NCBI GenBank assembly: GCA_015066325.1
Contig: SVOP01000009.1
Location: 1 to 32,735 of the forward strand
Direction: 5' to 3'
Source of the DNA: Oscillospiraceae bacterium
Lineage (GTDB): Bacteria; Bacillota; Clostridia; Oscillospirales; Acutalibacteraceae
Length of the DNA: 32,735 nt
The translations under genes and the position numbers were made by a program. Below the pieces are notes generated by a model, which saw nothing but the letters and a program-made list of their open reading frames with translations, made no database searches and was not told where the DNA came from. How positions within the stretch are numbered: position 1 is the first letter of the stretch; every line of letters begins with the position of its first letter. Below, in pieces: positions 1 through 6,946 of this stretch.

Positions 1-31
1 TTGGGAAAATAGGGCGATGCCGACACAAAAT

Positions 32-107
32 GCCTTAATAGCTCAGTCGGTAGAGCACTCGGCTGTTAACCGAGTTGTCGTAGGTTCGAGTCCTACTTGA
101 GGCGCCA
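32..107 (+). tRNA. tRNA-Asn (anticodon GTT), CCA encoded
   Basis: The sequence folds into a full cloverleaf. The acceptor stem GCCTTAA (32-38) pairs with TTGAGGC (97-103), with one G-T pair. The D arm is 41-56, the anticodon stem is CTCGG (58-62) with CCGAG (70-74), and the anticodon GTT is at 65-67. The T arm GTAGG/CCTAC is at 80-96, followed by discriminator G104 and an encoded CCA at 105-107. It is followed within a few bases by an intrinsic terminator. Parts of its anticodon loop and variable/T-arm sequence recur in decayed form downstream (193-202, 313-322, 444-453). Confidence 0.97.
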
Positions 108-112
108 AAAAT

Positions 113-144
113 AAAGGATACCATCCGGTATCCTTTATTTTTTT
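113..144 (+). terminator. Intrinsic terminator of tRNA-Asn (copy 1 of a repeated terminator)
   Basis: A 10-bp stem AAAGGATACC (113-122) pairs with GGTATCCTTT (127-136) around the loop ATCC. A T-rich run follows to 144. The same hairpin and tail recur at 345-373 and 1534-1565. Confidence 0.92.
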
Positions 145-292
145 ACCTTTAAATAGAACTTAAACTAAGACAATTCAAAGTTATCAGTCGACGGCTGTTA
201 ACTGCATTGAGCCCGACCGCGTCCGGTGGACGAGGCAGGGAGGGCGAAATGGGAAGAAATAGGGAGAATCACGAAGTGAATAGCGAGTGAGA

Positions 293-322
293 CGACCATA
301 TTTCTGACCGTCGTTGTCGTAG
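293..322 (+). repeat. Direct repeat, copy A (30 bases)
   Basis: This matches 424-453 at 29 of 30 positions; the only difference is C against A just before GTTGTCGTAG. The end GTTGTCGTAG is also found in the variable loop and T arm of the upstream tRNA-Asn, so the repeat may derive partly from a tRNA remnant. Confidence 0.85.
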
Positions 323-344
323 AAGTTAGGAAAGAATTAAAATA

Positions 345-373
345 CGATACCATCCGGTATCCTTTATTTTTTT
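345..373 (+). terminator. Terminator-like hairpin, copy 2
   Basis: GATACC (346-351) pairs with GGTATC (356-361) around ATCC, followed by CTTTATTTTTTT. The right arm and tail are identical to the tRNA terminator at 113-144, but the outer left arm is degraded (a C replaces the AAAG start), so the stem is shorter. There is no gene directly upstream for it to terminate, which argues for a duplication remnant. Confidence 0.7.
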
Positions 374-423
374 ACTCTCTAGAAGAACTCCAATTCACGA
401 CAATTTGTTTACGGCAGATGAGC

Positions 424-453
424 CGACCATATTTCTGACCGTAGTTGTCGTAG
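424..453 (+). repeat. Direct repeat, copy B (30 bases)
   Basis: Partner of 293-322 with one mismatch. It lies immediately upstream of the promoter for the gene at 523. Compared with the region of copy A, the sequence just before it lacks a GC-rich block of roughly 75 bases. Confidence 0.85.
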
Positions 454-463
454 TAGGTGTATT

Positions 464-492
464 TTGCTTTTTCTTTTTATCTATGTTATAAT
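464..492 (+). promoter_or_regulatory. Candidate extended -10 promoter for 523-1535
   Basis: TATAAT at 487-492 is preceded by TG at -15/-14 (484-485). A poor -35 (TTGCTT, 464-469) lies 17 bases upstream. An extended -10 can compensate for a weak -35. Confidence 0.55.
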
Positions 493-522
493 TTTAGTAT
501 TAAATAATCGTTTGAGGTAAAT

Positions 523-1026
523 ATGGAAAATATTTTATATGAAATACCTACAAATTTTGAATTTGATTACTTTGATTTTGGTTTTCAATTAATTTTGTTG
601 GCTTTTTTGCTGACAGTTTTTATAAAATGTAAAAATAAAGAATACAAAGATACACCTTATGAAGTTATAAAGGTGATTTCTGGTATTTGTTTGTGTTTTT
701 TAGTGGTTTATAATGTTATTGATATAGCCTCTTCTTTTGATATGCATAAAAAAATAGCAGAGGAATATGAAAAGGGAAACTATGAAATTATAGATGGGGT
801 TGTAGAGAATTTTGTGCCAATGCCGTATGAAGGTAAAAGTATAGAATCTTTTGAAATTAACGGCGTTAAATTTTCTTATTCAGATTCTATTGAAATATGT
901 GGTTATAATAACGCCAAATCACATGGGGGTGTTATTGAGGGGAATGGACAACATCTGAAAATAGGGTACATTTATTATGATTCATCTTACGGTAATATAA
1001 TTGTTTATATAGAACAACTTGAATAA
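523..1026 (+). CDS. Hypothetical membrane protein with C-terminal soluble domain
   Basis: A 167-residue protein of unknown function. Two hydrophobic segments are visible, at about residues 21-36 and 48-66, followed by a soluble domain of about 95 residues. That domain contains the motif-like stretch NFVPMPYEG near residue 95, then ESFEINGVKFSYSD and later HGG. I recall similar PMPYEG/HGG proteins as conserved hypotheticals in Firmicutes and Bacteroidetes, but cannot name a function. The start is supported by GAGGT upstream of ATG. It lies 11 bases before the next gene, and both are AT-rich compared with the housekeeping genes later in the window. The pair lies between terminator repeats, so it may be a small accessory cassette. 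Confidence 0.8.
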   Translation: MENILYEIPTNFEFDYFDFGFQLILLAFLLTVFIKCKNKEYKDTPYEVIKVISGICLCFLVVYNVIDIASSFDMHKKIAEEYEKGNYEIIDGVVENFVPMPYEGKSIESFEINGVKFSYSDSIEICGYNNAKSHGGVIEGNGQHLKIGYIYYDSSYGNIIVYIEQLE

Positions 1027-1037
1027 GGAACGATATT

Positions 1038-1535
1038 ATGGTTTTAATCGAGAAAAATAATTACAAATTCTCTGTTGATATAGAAAAAACAAAAGAATAT
1101 TATAATACTCATTCCTTGTGTGACTGTGTTTGTTGCCGTAATTATTATAAGCAGATAGCAAAAGAACTTCCTAAACTTAAAGAATTTTTAGTGGATTTTG
1201 GTGTTGATATTTCAAAGCCTGACGAAATAATGAGCGTTGAAAACGAAGGTTTTATTGATTATTTGAATGTAGATTATACGGTTTGCGGTAATGTAATTAA
1301 TATGTCTGAGTATGAAATTGATGTTTACGACAACTTATTTTTAAATGTCATAGTTACCGAAGGTTTTGCTTCACCAAACGAACAAACAGGAGAGTATTTC
1401 ACACTTTCTGTTACAAATATCAGATTACCTTGGGTTTTAGAAGTGCCGAATCCCACACCTATTAAAATTAAAACTATAAATAAAACTAAAAATAATGCTT
1501 TTAAAAGTTTAAAGGAAAAATTATTTAAAAAATAA
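1038..1535 (+). CDS. Hypothetical protein with N-terminal CxCxxC motif
   Basis: A 165-residue soluble protein of unknown function. A cysteine cluster CDCVCC sits at about residues 28-33 and is followed by RNYYKQI, a helical stretch, and an acidic beta-rich C-terminal half. The clustered cysteines could bind a metal, but no family assignment follows from that. AAGGA precedes the ATG. The gene is 11 bases from the upstream membrane protein and was probably co-transcribed with it. The stop codon TAA is itself the first part of the downstream terminator stem (copy 3). Confidence 0.8.
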   Translation: MVLIEKNNYKFSVDIEKTKEYYNTHSLCDCVCCRNYYKQIAKELPKLKEFLVDFGVDISKPDEIMSVENEGFIDYLNVDYTVCGNVINMSEYEIDVYDNLFLNVIVTEGFASPNEQTGEYFTLSVTNIRLPWVLEVPNPTPIKIKTINKTKNNAFKSLKEKLFKK

Positions 1536-1565
1536 AGGATACCATCCGGTATCCTTTATTTTTTT
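1534..1565 (+). terminator. Intrinsic terminator, copy 3, overlapping the stop codon
   Basis: AAAGGATACC (1534-1543) pairs with GGTATCCTTT (1548-1557) around ATCC, followed by a T run to 1565. It is identical to the tRNA-Asn terminator at 113-144. It begins inside the TAA stop (1533-1535) of the preceding gene. Confidence 0.92.
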
Positions 1566-1671
1566 ATCCTTGACACGAAAAGTATCACAATTGTTCTGCG
1601 AAAATTCTTTATATTCAGTCTTTTTTCTGTTAATTTTTAAATATAAATTGAAAAAAGAAAGGAAAAAAGAT

Positions 1672-2340
1672 ATGAAAACAAAGGAAAGAAAATTATTGTT
1701 TTTGGGTATTGGTTTTATTATTGCATTTGCTTTATTGACCTGGCTTATTCAGATAATAGATGTGAAACCTGAAGGAGTGAACTCAACAGAAATTGGATTT
1801 GCAACGATAAATACTTTCTTTCATTCAGTAACAGGAGTGAATATGACAATTTATAATATTACCGATTGGTTAGGTCTTGTACCAATATTTATTTGTATGT
1901 TTTTTGGCGGTGTGGGATTTATTCAATTGATAAAAAGAAAAAGTTTATTTAAGGTTGATTTTGACATTATAGCTTTAGGCATATATTATGTTATAGTAAT
2001 AAGTGGGTATCTTATTTTTGAAATGATACCAATTAATTACAGACCGATTCTTATTAATGGATTTCTTGAAGTATCTTACCCATCATCAACAACTTTATTG
2101 ATTTTATCTGTTATGCCAACTCTTGTTTTTCAGGCAAATCACAGATTAAAAAACGCTAAAATAAAGAGAATAATTGCAAGTATAACCGCAATATTTACTA
2201 TATTTATGGTGGTGGGAAGATTAATTTCGGGCGTTCATTGGTTAACAGATATTATAGGTTCTGTTCTGTTGAGTGTGGGATTATTTTATATTTACAAAGG
2301 AATAACATTATGGAATTTAATGAAAAATTGCAGGAATTGA
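1672..2340 (+). CDS. PAP2-superfamily membrane phosphatase
   Basis: A 222-residue multispanning protein of the phosphatidic acid phosphatase type 2/haloperoxidase superfamily, which dephosphorylates lipid phosphates at the membrane. Family signatures seen are RP at residues 124-125 (end of motif 1), PSST at 137-140 in the place of motif 2, and R183 with SGVHW (H189) and D193 as motif 3. The usual PSGH has become PSST, so the motif 2 histidine is absent; activity may be altered, or this may be normal for its subfamily. The start chosen is ATG 1672, preceded by AAAGGAAA; the reading frame also has a TTG at 1570, but that lies at the terminator and is unlikely. The gene overlaps the downstream XRE regulator by 31 bases. 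Confidence 0.85.
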   Translation: MKTKERKLLFLGIGFIIAFALLTWLIQIIDVKPEGVNSTEIGFATINTFFHSVTGVNMTIYNITDWLGLVPIFICMFFGGVGFIQLIKRKSLFKVDFDIIALGIYYVIVISGYLIFEMIPINYRPILINGFLEVSYPSSTTLLILSVMPTLVFQANHRLKNAKIKRIIASITAIFTIFMVVGRLISGVHWLTDIIGSVLLSVGLFYIYKGITLWNLMKNCRN

Positions 2341-2924
2341 GAAAAAATAAAGGTTTAACGCAGGAAGAGCTTGCAGAAATTTTGTATGTTTCCAGAACTG
2401 CTATTTCAAAATGGGAGTCGGGAAGAGGGTATCCCAACATAGAATCTTTAAAAGAATTATCGAAGTTCTTTGAGGTTTCAATTGATGATTTATTATCGGG
2501 AGAAAAACTGCTTTCAATAGCAGAAAAAGAAAACAAATCAAATATAAGGAATATATGCGATTTATTATTCGGAATTGTAGATTTATTTTCTTTTATTCTT
2601 GTTGTTTTGCCTCTCTACCCCAATACCATTGATGGTTTTGTTTATTCAGTGAACTTATTAAATTATTATGAAACAACCTCAATAAATTTGGTTATTTATT
2701 GGGTTATGTTTATTTCTCTTTTTGTTGTTGGCTTGGTAAAATTAATAGAAACTAAATTACACAATGAAAAAGCAAATAAATTTCTTCAGTTTCTTTCAAT
2801 AGTAATAAATGTTTTTATGGTTATATTTCTTTCTCTGACAAGGGAAGCTTATGCAGTGGTTATTGCATTTTTGTTGTTGATAGTAAAGGGCGGAATACTT
2901 TTAAAATACAGTAAAAGTAGATAA
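2310..2924 (+). CDS. XRE-family regulator with membrane-embedded C-terminus
   Basis: A 204-residue protein. Residues 1-62 form a Cro/CI-type helix-turn-helix (KNKGLTQEELAEIL, then SRTAISKWESG). The rest is hydrophobic with about four membrane segments (FGIVDLFSFILVVLPLY; NLVIYWVMFISLFVVGLV; and two further ones towards the end). The start is ATG 2310 with AAAGGA 9 bases upstream; this is inside the 3' end of the PAP2 gene, giving a 31-base overlap and probable translational coupling. A membrane-bound DNA-binding protein of this kind probably responds to the envelope and may control its own PAP2 partner; that role is inferred from linkage only. Confidence 0.88.
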   Translation: MEFNEKLQELRKNKGLTQEELAEILYVSRTAISKWESGRGYPNIESLKELSKFFEVSIDDLLSGEKLLSIAEKENKSNIRNICDLLFGIVDLFSFILVVLPLYPNTIDGFVYSVNLLNYYETTSINLVIYWVMFISLFVVGLVKLIETKLHNEKANKFLQFLSIVINVFMVIFLSLTREAYAVVIAFLLLIVKGGILLKYSKSR

Positions 2925-2969
2925 TCAGAGGGTATTTATTATTTCTAATTAAATTCTACCTCGTTTTTC

Positions 2970-2997
2970 TTGCAAAAAGGTGAAAAATCAGTACAAT
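2970..2997 (+). promoter_or_regulatory. Candidate promoter for the XRE gene at 3017
   Basis: TTGCAA (2970-2975) lies 16 bases upstream of TACAAT (2992-2997). A start about 7 bases downstream would give a leader of only about a dozen bases, beginning next to the ribosome site at 3004-3010. Confidence 0.45.
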
Positions 2998-3016
2998 GGT
3001 TGTAGAGGTGATTGCC

Positions 3017-4309
3017 GTGAATATGTTGAAATTCGGAAATTACATCTGCAAATTGCGAGAAAATAAAAATCTTACTCAGGGTGAGCTTGCAAAAATGTTA
3101 GATGTTTCTGATAAATCAATTTCTAAATGGGAAAACGGACAGGCTTTTCCGAGAATCGAAACCTTTGAAAAGCTGGCAGTTGCCCTTGATACGACAGTTG
3201 AAGATATTTTTTCTGCAAGTAAGGATGGAGTAAAAAGGATTTGTATCGTAAATAGTTTCTGTATGGAAATGAAAATTGATATAAACGGCAAAACTCATTT
3301 AATTGAATATGACGAAAGCAAATGGATTGAAATCGAAGATACAGCGGATTCAATTACTCTTAAAATTACAGGTGAAATTTTAAGGGAAGAGGATTTTGAT
3401 GGTATATTGAGCGAAGAACCTGATTTGAAAGAAAAGATAGCTGTAAAGTTATTTAAAAAAGCGACAAATGAGATTCTGGATTTGGTTTTACAGGCTGACT
3501 GTACCTATAAAATTTCAAATATTACACCTGAATCAGTTATTACTGTAGAGCTTGATATGTTTGATTTAGGCGATAAAACCTGGATTTTTCAAGATTTTGA
3601 AATTAGCTATCCTAAAGTTGTTTGTGATGAAAATATTAAAGCAGAGCTTGTTTATGCCAAAGGAAAAAACAGTAAAGAAATAATTAAAAAATATAAAAAA
3701 ATAGGGATTGCATCCGATTTAGGAATGGATTTTATATATATGATAATCTCATATCCATTAAGAGGTATGTATTTCAAGCATCTATGTAAACCCCATATTC
3801 TAAAAAAGAATATTATAAATGCCGAATATTATAAAGAAAAAACAGAAAAACGAAATAAAGGTAAAAAATTAGGGTGCTTCAGTGGATGTCTTGCTTCAGT
3901 GGTTATGGGTGTAGTTGCATTTATTGTAATTATGTTGCTTGATATTTTTGTGTTTTCAGTATTGTTCGTTGACATAGATAAACCTGCATTGGTTGCGGCT
4001 GATTATTCCAAAATTACATACCAAGATGATGTTTATATCAGAATTGATGAGTTGCCTGAGGATGCGGAGCCTGTTGAAGTTCTCGGCGCAAAAATATGGA
4101 AAGACTCACGAACAGATGGTCTTTCAAATTGGGATCAGTCTTTGCAGTATGATAAGGTACAGCTTTTTGAGGATGACGAAGGCAATGAATATCTGTGGTT
4201 AGTAGAAAATTACCCAGATGAAATCCTTGGTGAAGGTGATAATGGCGAAGATAAAGAATATGACGATTTTGATGAACATTATGTATATGTTTGTGAAAAT
4301 CAAGAGTGA
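3017..4309 (+). CDS. XRE-family regulator with single membrane anchor and outer domain
   Basis: A 430-residue protein from the GTG at 3017. An N-terminal HTH (residues about 5-60, SKWENG) is followed by a cytoplasmic beta-rich region and a basic stretch (KTEKRNKGKK). A strong membrane helix lies at about 289-318, and an acidic C-terminal domain of about 110 residues is predicted outside. AGAGGTG at 3004-3010 is 6 bases before the GTG, the best spacing; ATG 3023 is 12 bases away and ATG 2996 has no ribosome site and overlaps the candidate -10. The architecture suggests a one-component sensor in which the outer domain senses and the HTH responds. The ligand and target are unknown. It ends in its own terminator. 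Confidence 0.88.
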   Translation: MNMLKFGNYICKLRENKNLTQGELAKMLDVSDKSISKWENGQAFPRIETFEKLAVALDTTVEDIFSASKDGVKRICIVNSFCMEMKIDINGKTHLIEYDESKWIEIEDTADSITLKITGEILREEDFDGILSEEPDLKEKIAVKLFKKATNEILDLVLQADCTYKISNITPESVITVELDMFDLGDKTWIFQDFEISYPKVVCDENIKAELVYAKGKNSKEIIKKYKKIGIASDLGMDFIYMIISYPLRGMYFKHLCKPHILKKNIINAEYYKEKTEKRNKGKKLGCFSGCLASVVMGVVAFIVIMLLDIFVFSVLFVDIDKPALVAADYSKITYQDDVYIRIDELPEDAEPVEVLGAKIWKDSRTDGLSNWDQSLQYDKVQLFEDDEGNEYLWLVENYPDEILGEGDNGEDKEYDDFDEHYVYVCENQE

Positions 4310-4310
4310 A

Positions 4311-4340
4311 CAAAAGCACACCAACCGGTGTGCTTTTGTT
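4311..4340 (+). terminator. Hairpin terminator after the XRE gene
   Basis: A 12-bp perfect stem CAAAAGCACACC (4311-4322) pairs with GGTGTGCTTTTG (4327-4338) around AACC. The T tail is short, so termination may be partial. Confidence 0.75.
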
Positions 4341-4348
4341 GCAAATTG

Positions 4349-4377
4349 TTGAAAAACCATTTTTTGTATGATAATAT
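4349..4377 (+). promoter_or_regulatory. Candidate promoter of the 4400-6903 operon
   Basis: TTGAAA (4349-4354) lies 17 bases upstream of TAATAT (4372-4377). The overlapping GATAAT at 4370-4375 is an alternative -10. Confidence 0.5.
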
Positions 4378-4399
4378 AAACTCACAAGCAGGTGATTTT

Positions 4400-5245
4400 A
4401 TGAACAAAGCAAAAATTATCATTTTAGCCGGGCAATCCAATGCGGTTGGGGTTGCTCATACAAAATATTTATCGAGCCATTTCAGCAGTGAAAAGGTAGA
4501 AAAGTTTAAATTAGGGTACGATAACATTTTAATGAATTATTATTCCCACGATATGAAGAGCAACGGCTTTGTTAAAACTACTCTCGGTTGTGCCGAAAAG
4601 GGAAAAGATACATTTGGTCCTGAGGTTGGCATTGCAGATTATTTAAGTGAGAAGTATCCTGAGGATAAATTTTTCATTGTAAAATCTGCCGTTGGCGGAA
4701 CAAATATTTTCTACGATTGGTTGCCGCCCTCTTGCAAAGGAGAGTATCAGAAAGAATCCTTTGGTTTTGGTGATACCGAAAGCGAATTTTATCGCAAAGG
4801 CGGATGGTGCTTTAACGAGCTTGTAAAAATTCTTGATGAAAGCATTTCCATTCTGGAAAATCAAGGATATGAGCCTGAAATCTGTGCTTTTTGCTGGATG
4901 CAAGGTGAAAGCGATGCTTTGGAAACAGATACTGTTGAAAAATATGGGGAGCGATATGAAAATCTGTTAAAAGACTTAAATGAAAAGTTTGGAAAATATA
5001 TGGAAAATTGCACCTGTATTGATGCAGGAATTTCAGATGTATGGAAGTATTATAAAGAGATAAATCAGTGGAAAGAAGAGCACGCAAAGAATACTCGTAA
5101 CAGCATTTATATAGACACAATAGCAGAGGGGCTTGTTACATTAAAAGAACCTGAAGAAGAGGTTGATTTTGCCCATTATGATTCGGATTGTACTATTAAA
5201 TTGGGTTATTTGTTTGCAGAGAATATAAACTATGAAAAATTCTAA
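4400..5245 (+). CDS. CE6/SASA-type acetylesterase (SGNH-like)
   Basis: A 281-residue protein of the sialate O-acetylesterase/carbohydrate esterase 6-like family, which removes acetyl groups from sugars or glycans. The nucleophile block IIILAGQSNAVG puts Ser13 in GQSN near the N-terminus; WMQGESDA lies at 166-173; and DFAH (256-259) is the likely Asp/His block near the C-terminus. There is no signal peptide, so it probably acts in the cytoplasm on imported acetylated sugars (inference). ATG 4400 is preceded by AGGTGAT. It overlaps the next gene by 14 bases, so it is the first gene of a four-gene operon with a transporter-like, an SdpI-like and a phosphatase gene. Confidence 0.85.
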   Translation: MNKAKIIILAGQSNAVGVAHTKYLSSHFSSEKVEKFKLGYDNILMNYYSHDMKSNGFVKTTLGCAEKGKDTFGPEVGIADYLSEKYPEDKFFIVKSAVGGTNIFYDWLPPSCKGEYQKESFGFGDTESEFYRKGGWCFNELVKILDESISILENQGYEPEICAFCWMQGESDALETDTVEKYGERYENLLKDLNEKFGKYMENCTCIDAGISDVWKYYKEINQWKEEHAKNTRNSIYIDTIAEGLVTLKEPEEEVDFAHYDSDCTIKLGYLFAENINYEKF

Positions 5246-5894
5246 AATAATCATTATAGTAGCAACAGGTATTGCCATTCTTGTTGCAGGAATTGTGTGT
5301 AAGCAGGAAATTTTTCTGATGATACCCTTGTTTGTGTCGCTTTTTGTAATGGCGTTTCAGTCAGAGGCAAACAGAGTTGGTCCATTGATAGGGTCAATAA
5401 ACTCACTTATTTATACGGCGGCATATATTTATATGGGTGTTTATGCTTCTGCAGCCTCAGCGATTTTATTCAGCTTCCCTGTTCAGTTAATGACATTTTT
5501 CCGCTGGAAGAAAAATGCCTATAAGAAAACTGCAATATTCAGAAAAATGACAACCAAAATGAGAATAGTCTGGAGTGTAGCGTTTCTTGTTGTCTGGACA
5601 ATAATGGCGGCAGTATTTATGCACTTTGATTATGAATACGCAATTCTTGATAGCTGCTCATTTATATTCGGCTTTGTAATACCCGTTTTAACAATGCTTG
5701 CTTACATTGAATACACATATCTCTGGATTATTCAATGTATAGTCGGTGTTTTTCTTAATATACAAATGGTTATAAATGATTATAAGGAAACAACCTATCT
5801 CATATATGGCGTTTATGCTCTTTACTGTGTAATAGGTGCATTCATCAGTGTTCAGAAATTTTATAAGGAACAGCAGGAAATGTTAGTTAGTTGA
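5232..5894 (+). CDS. PnuC-like nicotinamide riboside/vitamin transporter
   Basis: A 220-residue integral membrane protein with about seven hydrophobic segments. It resembles the PnuC family of facilitated nicotinamide riboside carriers in length, in the FRWKKN stretch after the third or fourth span, and in a late helix ending NIQMVIN. PnuC proteins work with a cytoplasmic kinase; none is next to it, so the substrate is uncertain. The start overlaps the 3' end of the esterase gene by 14 bases and has only a weak ribosome site (GCAGAGAA), so translation is probably coupled. An uncharacterised multispan protein remains possible. Confidence 0.65.
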   Translation: MKNSKIIIIVATGIAILVAGIVCKQEIFLMIPLFVSLFVMAFQSEANRVGPLIGSINSLIYTAAYIYMGVYASAASAILFSFPVQLMTFFRWKKNAYKKTAIFRKMTTKMRIVWSVAFLVVWTIMAAVFMHFDYEYAILDSCSFIFGFVIPVLTMLAYIEYTYLWIIQCIVGVFLNIQMVINDYKETTYLIYGVYALYCVIGAFISVQKFYKEQQEMLVS

Positions 5895-5903
5895 GGTGGT
5901 TAT

Positions 5904-6299
5904 ATGGGCTTTTGGCTTTTTATGTTAGCAATGATTTTGCTGATACCTGTTATTATGATTCTTTTCGGCAAATATTTTATTAAAAAAACTCCTAAAAATA
6001 TAAACTATCTTTTTGGTTACAGAACAAATCTTTCAATGAAAAATGAAGAAACCTGGAAATTTGCACATAAGCACATAGGAAATATATGGTTTAAATGGGG
6101 ATTGGTTTTGTTATCTGTTTCAGTTTTGGCGTTGCTTTTTGTAATAGGTAAGGATGAAGACACAGTAGGCATACTCGGTTCAGTGATTACCATAGTACAG
6201 CTCGTACCAATAGTAGTATCAATCATTTTAACAGAAAAAGCTTTGAAAAAGAATTTCGATGAAGAGGGGAACAGAAAAAATGGAAAATCTGAAAAATGA
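5904..6299 (+). CDS. SdpI-family membrane protein
   Basis: A 131-residue protein with three hydrophobic segments (residues about 3-21, 59-80, 86-107). Between the first and second is the family signature FGYRTNLSMKNEETWKFAHKH. SdpI of Bacillus subtilis gives immunity to the SdpC toxin, but most members of this domain family are of unknown function and no toxin gene is visible here. GAGGTGG precedes the ATG. The 3' end overlaps the following phosphatase gene by 20 bases. Confidence 0.85.
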   Translation: MGFWLFMLAMILLIPVIMILFGKYFIKKTPKNINYLFGYRTNLSMKNEETWKFAHKHIGNIWFKWGLVLLSVSVLALLFVIGKDEDTVGILGSVITIVQLVPIVVSIILTEKALKKNFDEEGNRKNGKSEK

Positions 6300-6903
6300 G
6301 GATTTATTAGAAATAATTTTTATACGGCACGCGGAAACAAATTATAAAGATATTGGTGACCGTGATAATTGCGATGGCGAGCTTACCGAATTCGGTGAAA
6401 AGCAATGCGATATATTGGGTGAAAAGCTGAAGGATGTGGAGATAGATGGCTTTATTTCGAGCTCGCTTCTCAGAGCCTTCAAAACGGCAACGGGTGTTTG
6501 CAAGGCAAAGTCAGATAATCCCGTTCTTCATATATGCCCCGAGCTTATTGAATGTGGTTGCACTCCCGGTTATTTTGGTTGCAGCGAGGAATATCTGCAG
6601 AAATATTATAAAAACACTAAAATGTGCAAAAAGCTTTTTGGTACAAAGGAATATGAATTCGGTTGCGAGTCAGTTGAAGATAATAATCTGCGCGCACAAA
6701 AGGTGATTGATTATATAAAAGAAAACTATACATACGGCAACAGAGTTGCGGTTTTCAGTCATCACGGAATGCTTGAATATCTTATTCCTACCGCTTTAGG
6801 CTTGGAAACCCGAAAATTTTTCTTCTCCCTCGATAACATTTCAATGACTGTTGTTCAATACACAAGAGACGGTGCTTGTATATTAAGAGATGTAAATAAA
6901 TAA
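6280..6903 (+). CDS. Histidine phosphatase family protein
   Basis: A 207-residue phosphoglycerate-mutase-like phosphatase. The catalytic block FIRHAET carries the phospho-accepting His17; SSSLLRAFKTA is the second conserved block (arginine), and FSHHGML holds the second histidine. The acidic/Cys-rich middle (CTPGYFGCSEEY) is the variable specificity region. Substrates of this family range from sugar phosphates to nucleotides and cannot be told from sequence. The start ATG 6280 has GAGGGG upstream; the more upstream ATG 6259 would place the ribosome site inside the gene. It is last in the operon. A related gene on the other strand lies at 10595-11281. Confidence 0.9.
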   Translation: MENLKNEDLLEIIFIRHAETNYKDIGDRDNCDGELTEFGEKQCDILGEKLKDVEIDGFISSSLLRAFKTATGVCKAKSDNPVLHICPELIECGCTPGYFGCSEEYLQKYYKNTKMCKKLFGTKEYEFGCESVEDNNLRAQKVIDYIKENYTYGNRVAVFSHHGMLEYLIPTALGLETRKFFFSLDNISMTVVQYTRDGACILRDVNK

Positions 6904-6908
6904 AAAAA

Positions 6909-6940
6909 TGGCTACCTGTTCAAAAATGAGCAGGTAGCCA
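6909..6940. terminator. Bidirectional terminator between convergent genes
   Basis: TGGCTACCTGTTCA pairs with TGAGCAGGTAGCCA (one G-T pair), with A and T runs on the two sides. It serves the plus-strand phosphatase gene and the minus-strand peptidase gene. Confidence 0.88.
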
Positions 6941-6946
6941 AAAATA

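Larger units (their letters stand above)
146..522 (+). other. Non-coding stretch with decayed tRNA/terminator repeats
   Basis: No supportable gene lies here. The stretch contains a copy of the tRNA anticodon-arm word GGCTGTTAAC (193-202), a GC-rich patch with a small GTCC/GGAC hairpin near 220-232, two near-identical 30-base repeats (293-322 and 424-453), a second copy of the tRNA terminator (345-373), and the promoter of the next gene. The sequence after terminator copy 1 and after copy 2 remains alignable for about 40 bases, including a shared GACAATT. This suggests an old duplication of the tRNA-terminator segment rather than two independent terminators. Confidence 0.6.

Noticed and set aside
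146-522. Integrase or mobile element downstream of tRNA-Asn
   Set aside because: No integrase, transposase or inverted terminal repeats are seen; only decayed repeats, so a current mobile element is not supported.
1570-1671. N-terminal extension of the PAP2 gene from TTG 1570
   Set aside because: It starts at the terminator tail, has no ribosome site, and the extension is not PAP2-like. ATG 1672 has a good ribosome site.
2925-2969. Terminator after the first XRE gene (GAGGGTA with TACCTC)
   Set aside because: The stem is short and imperfect with a loop of over 20 bases.
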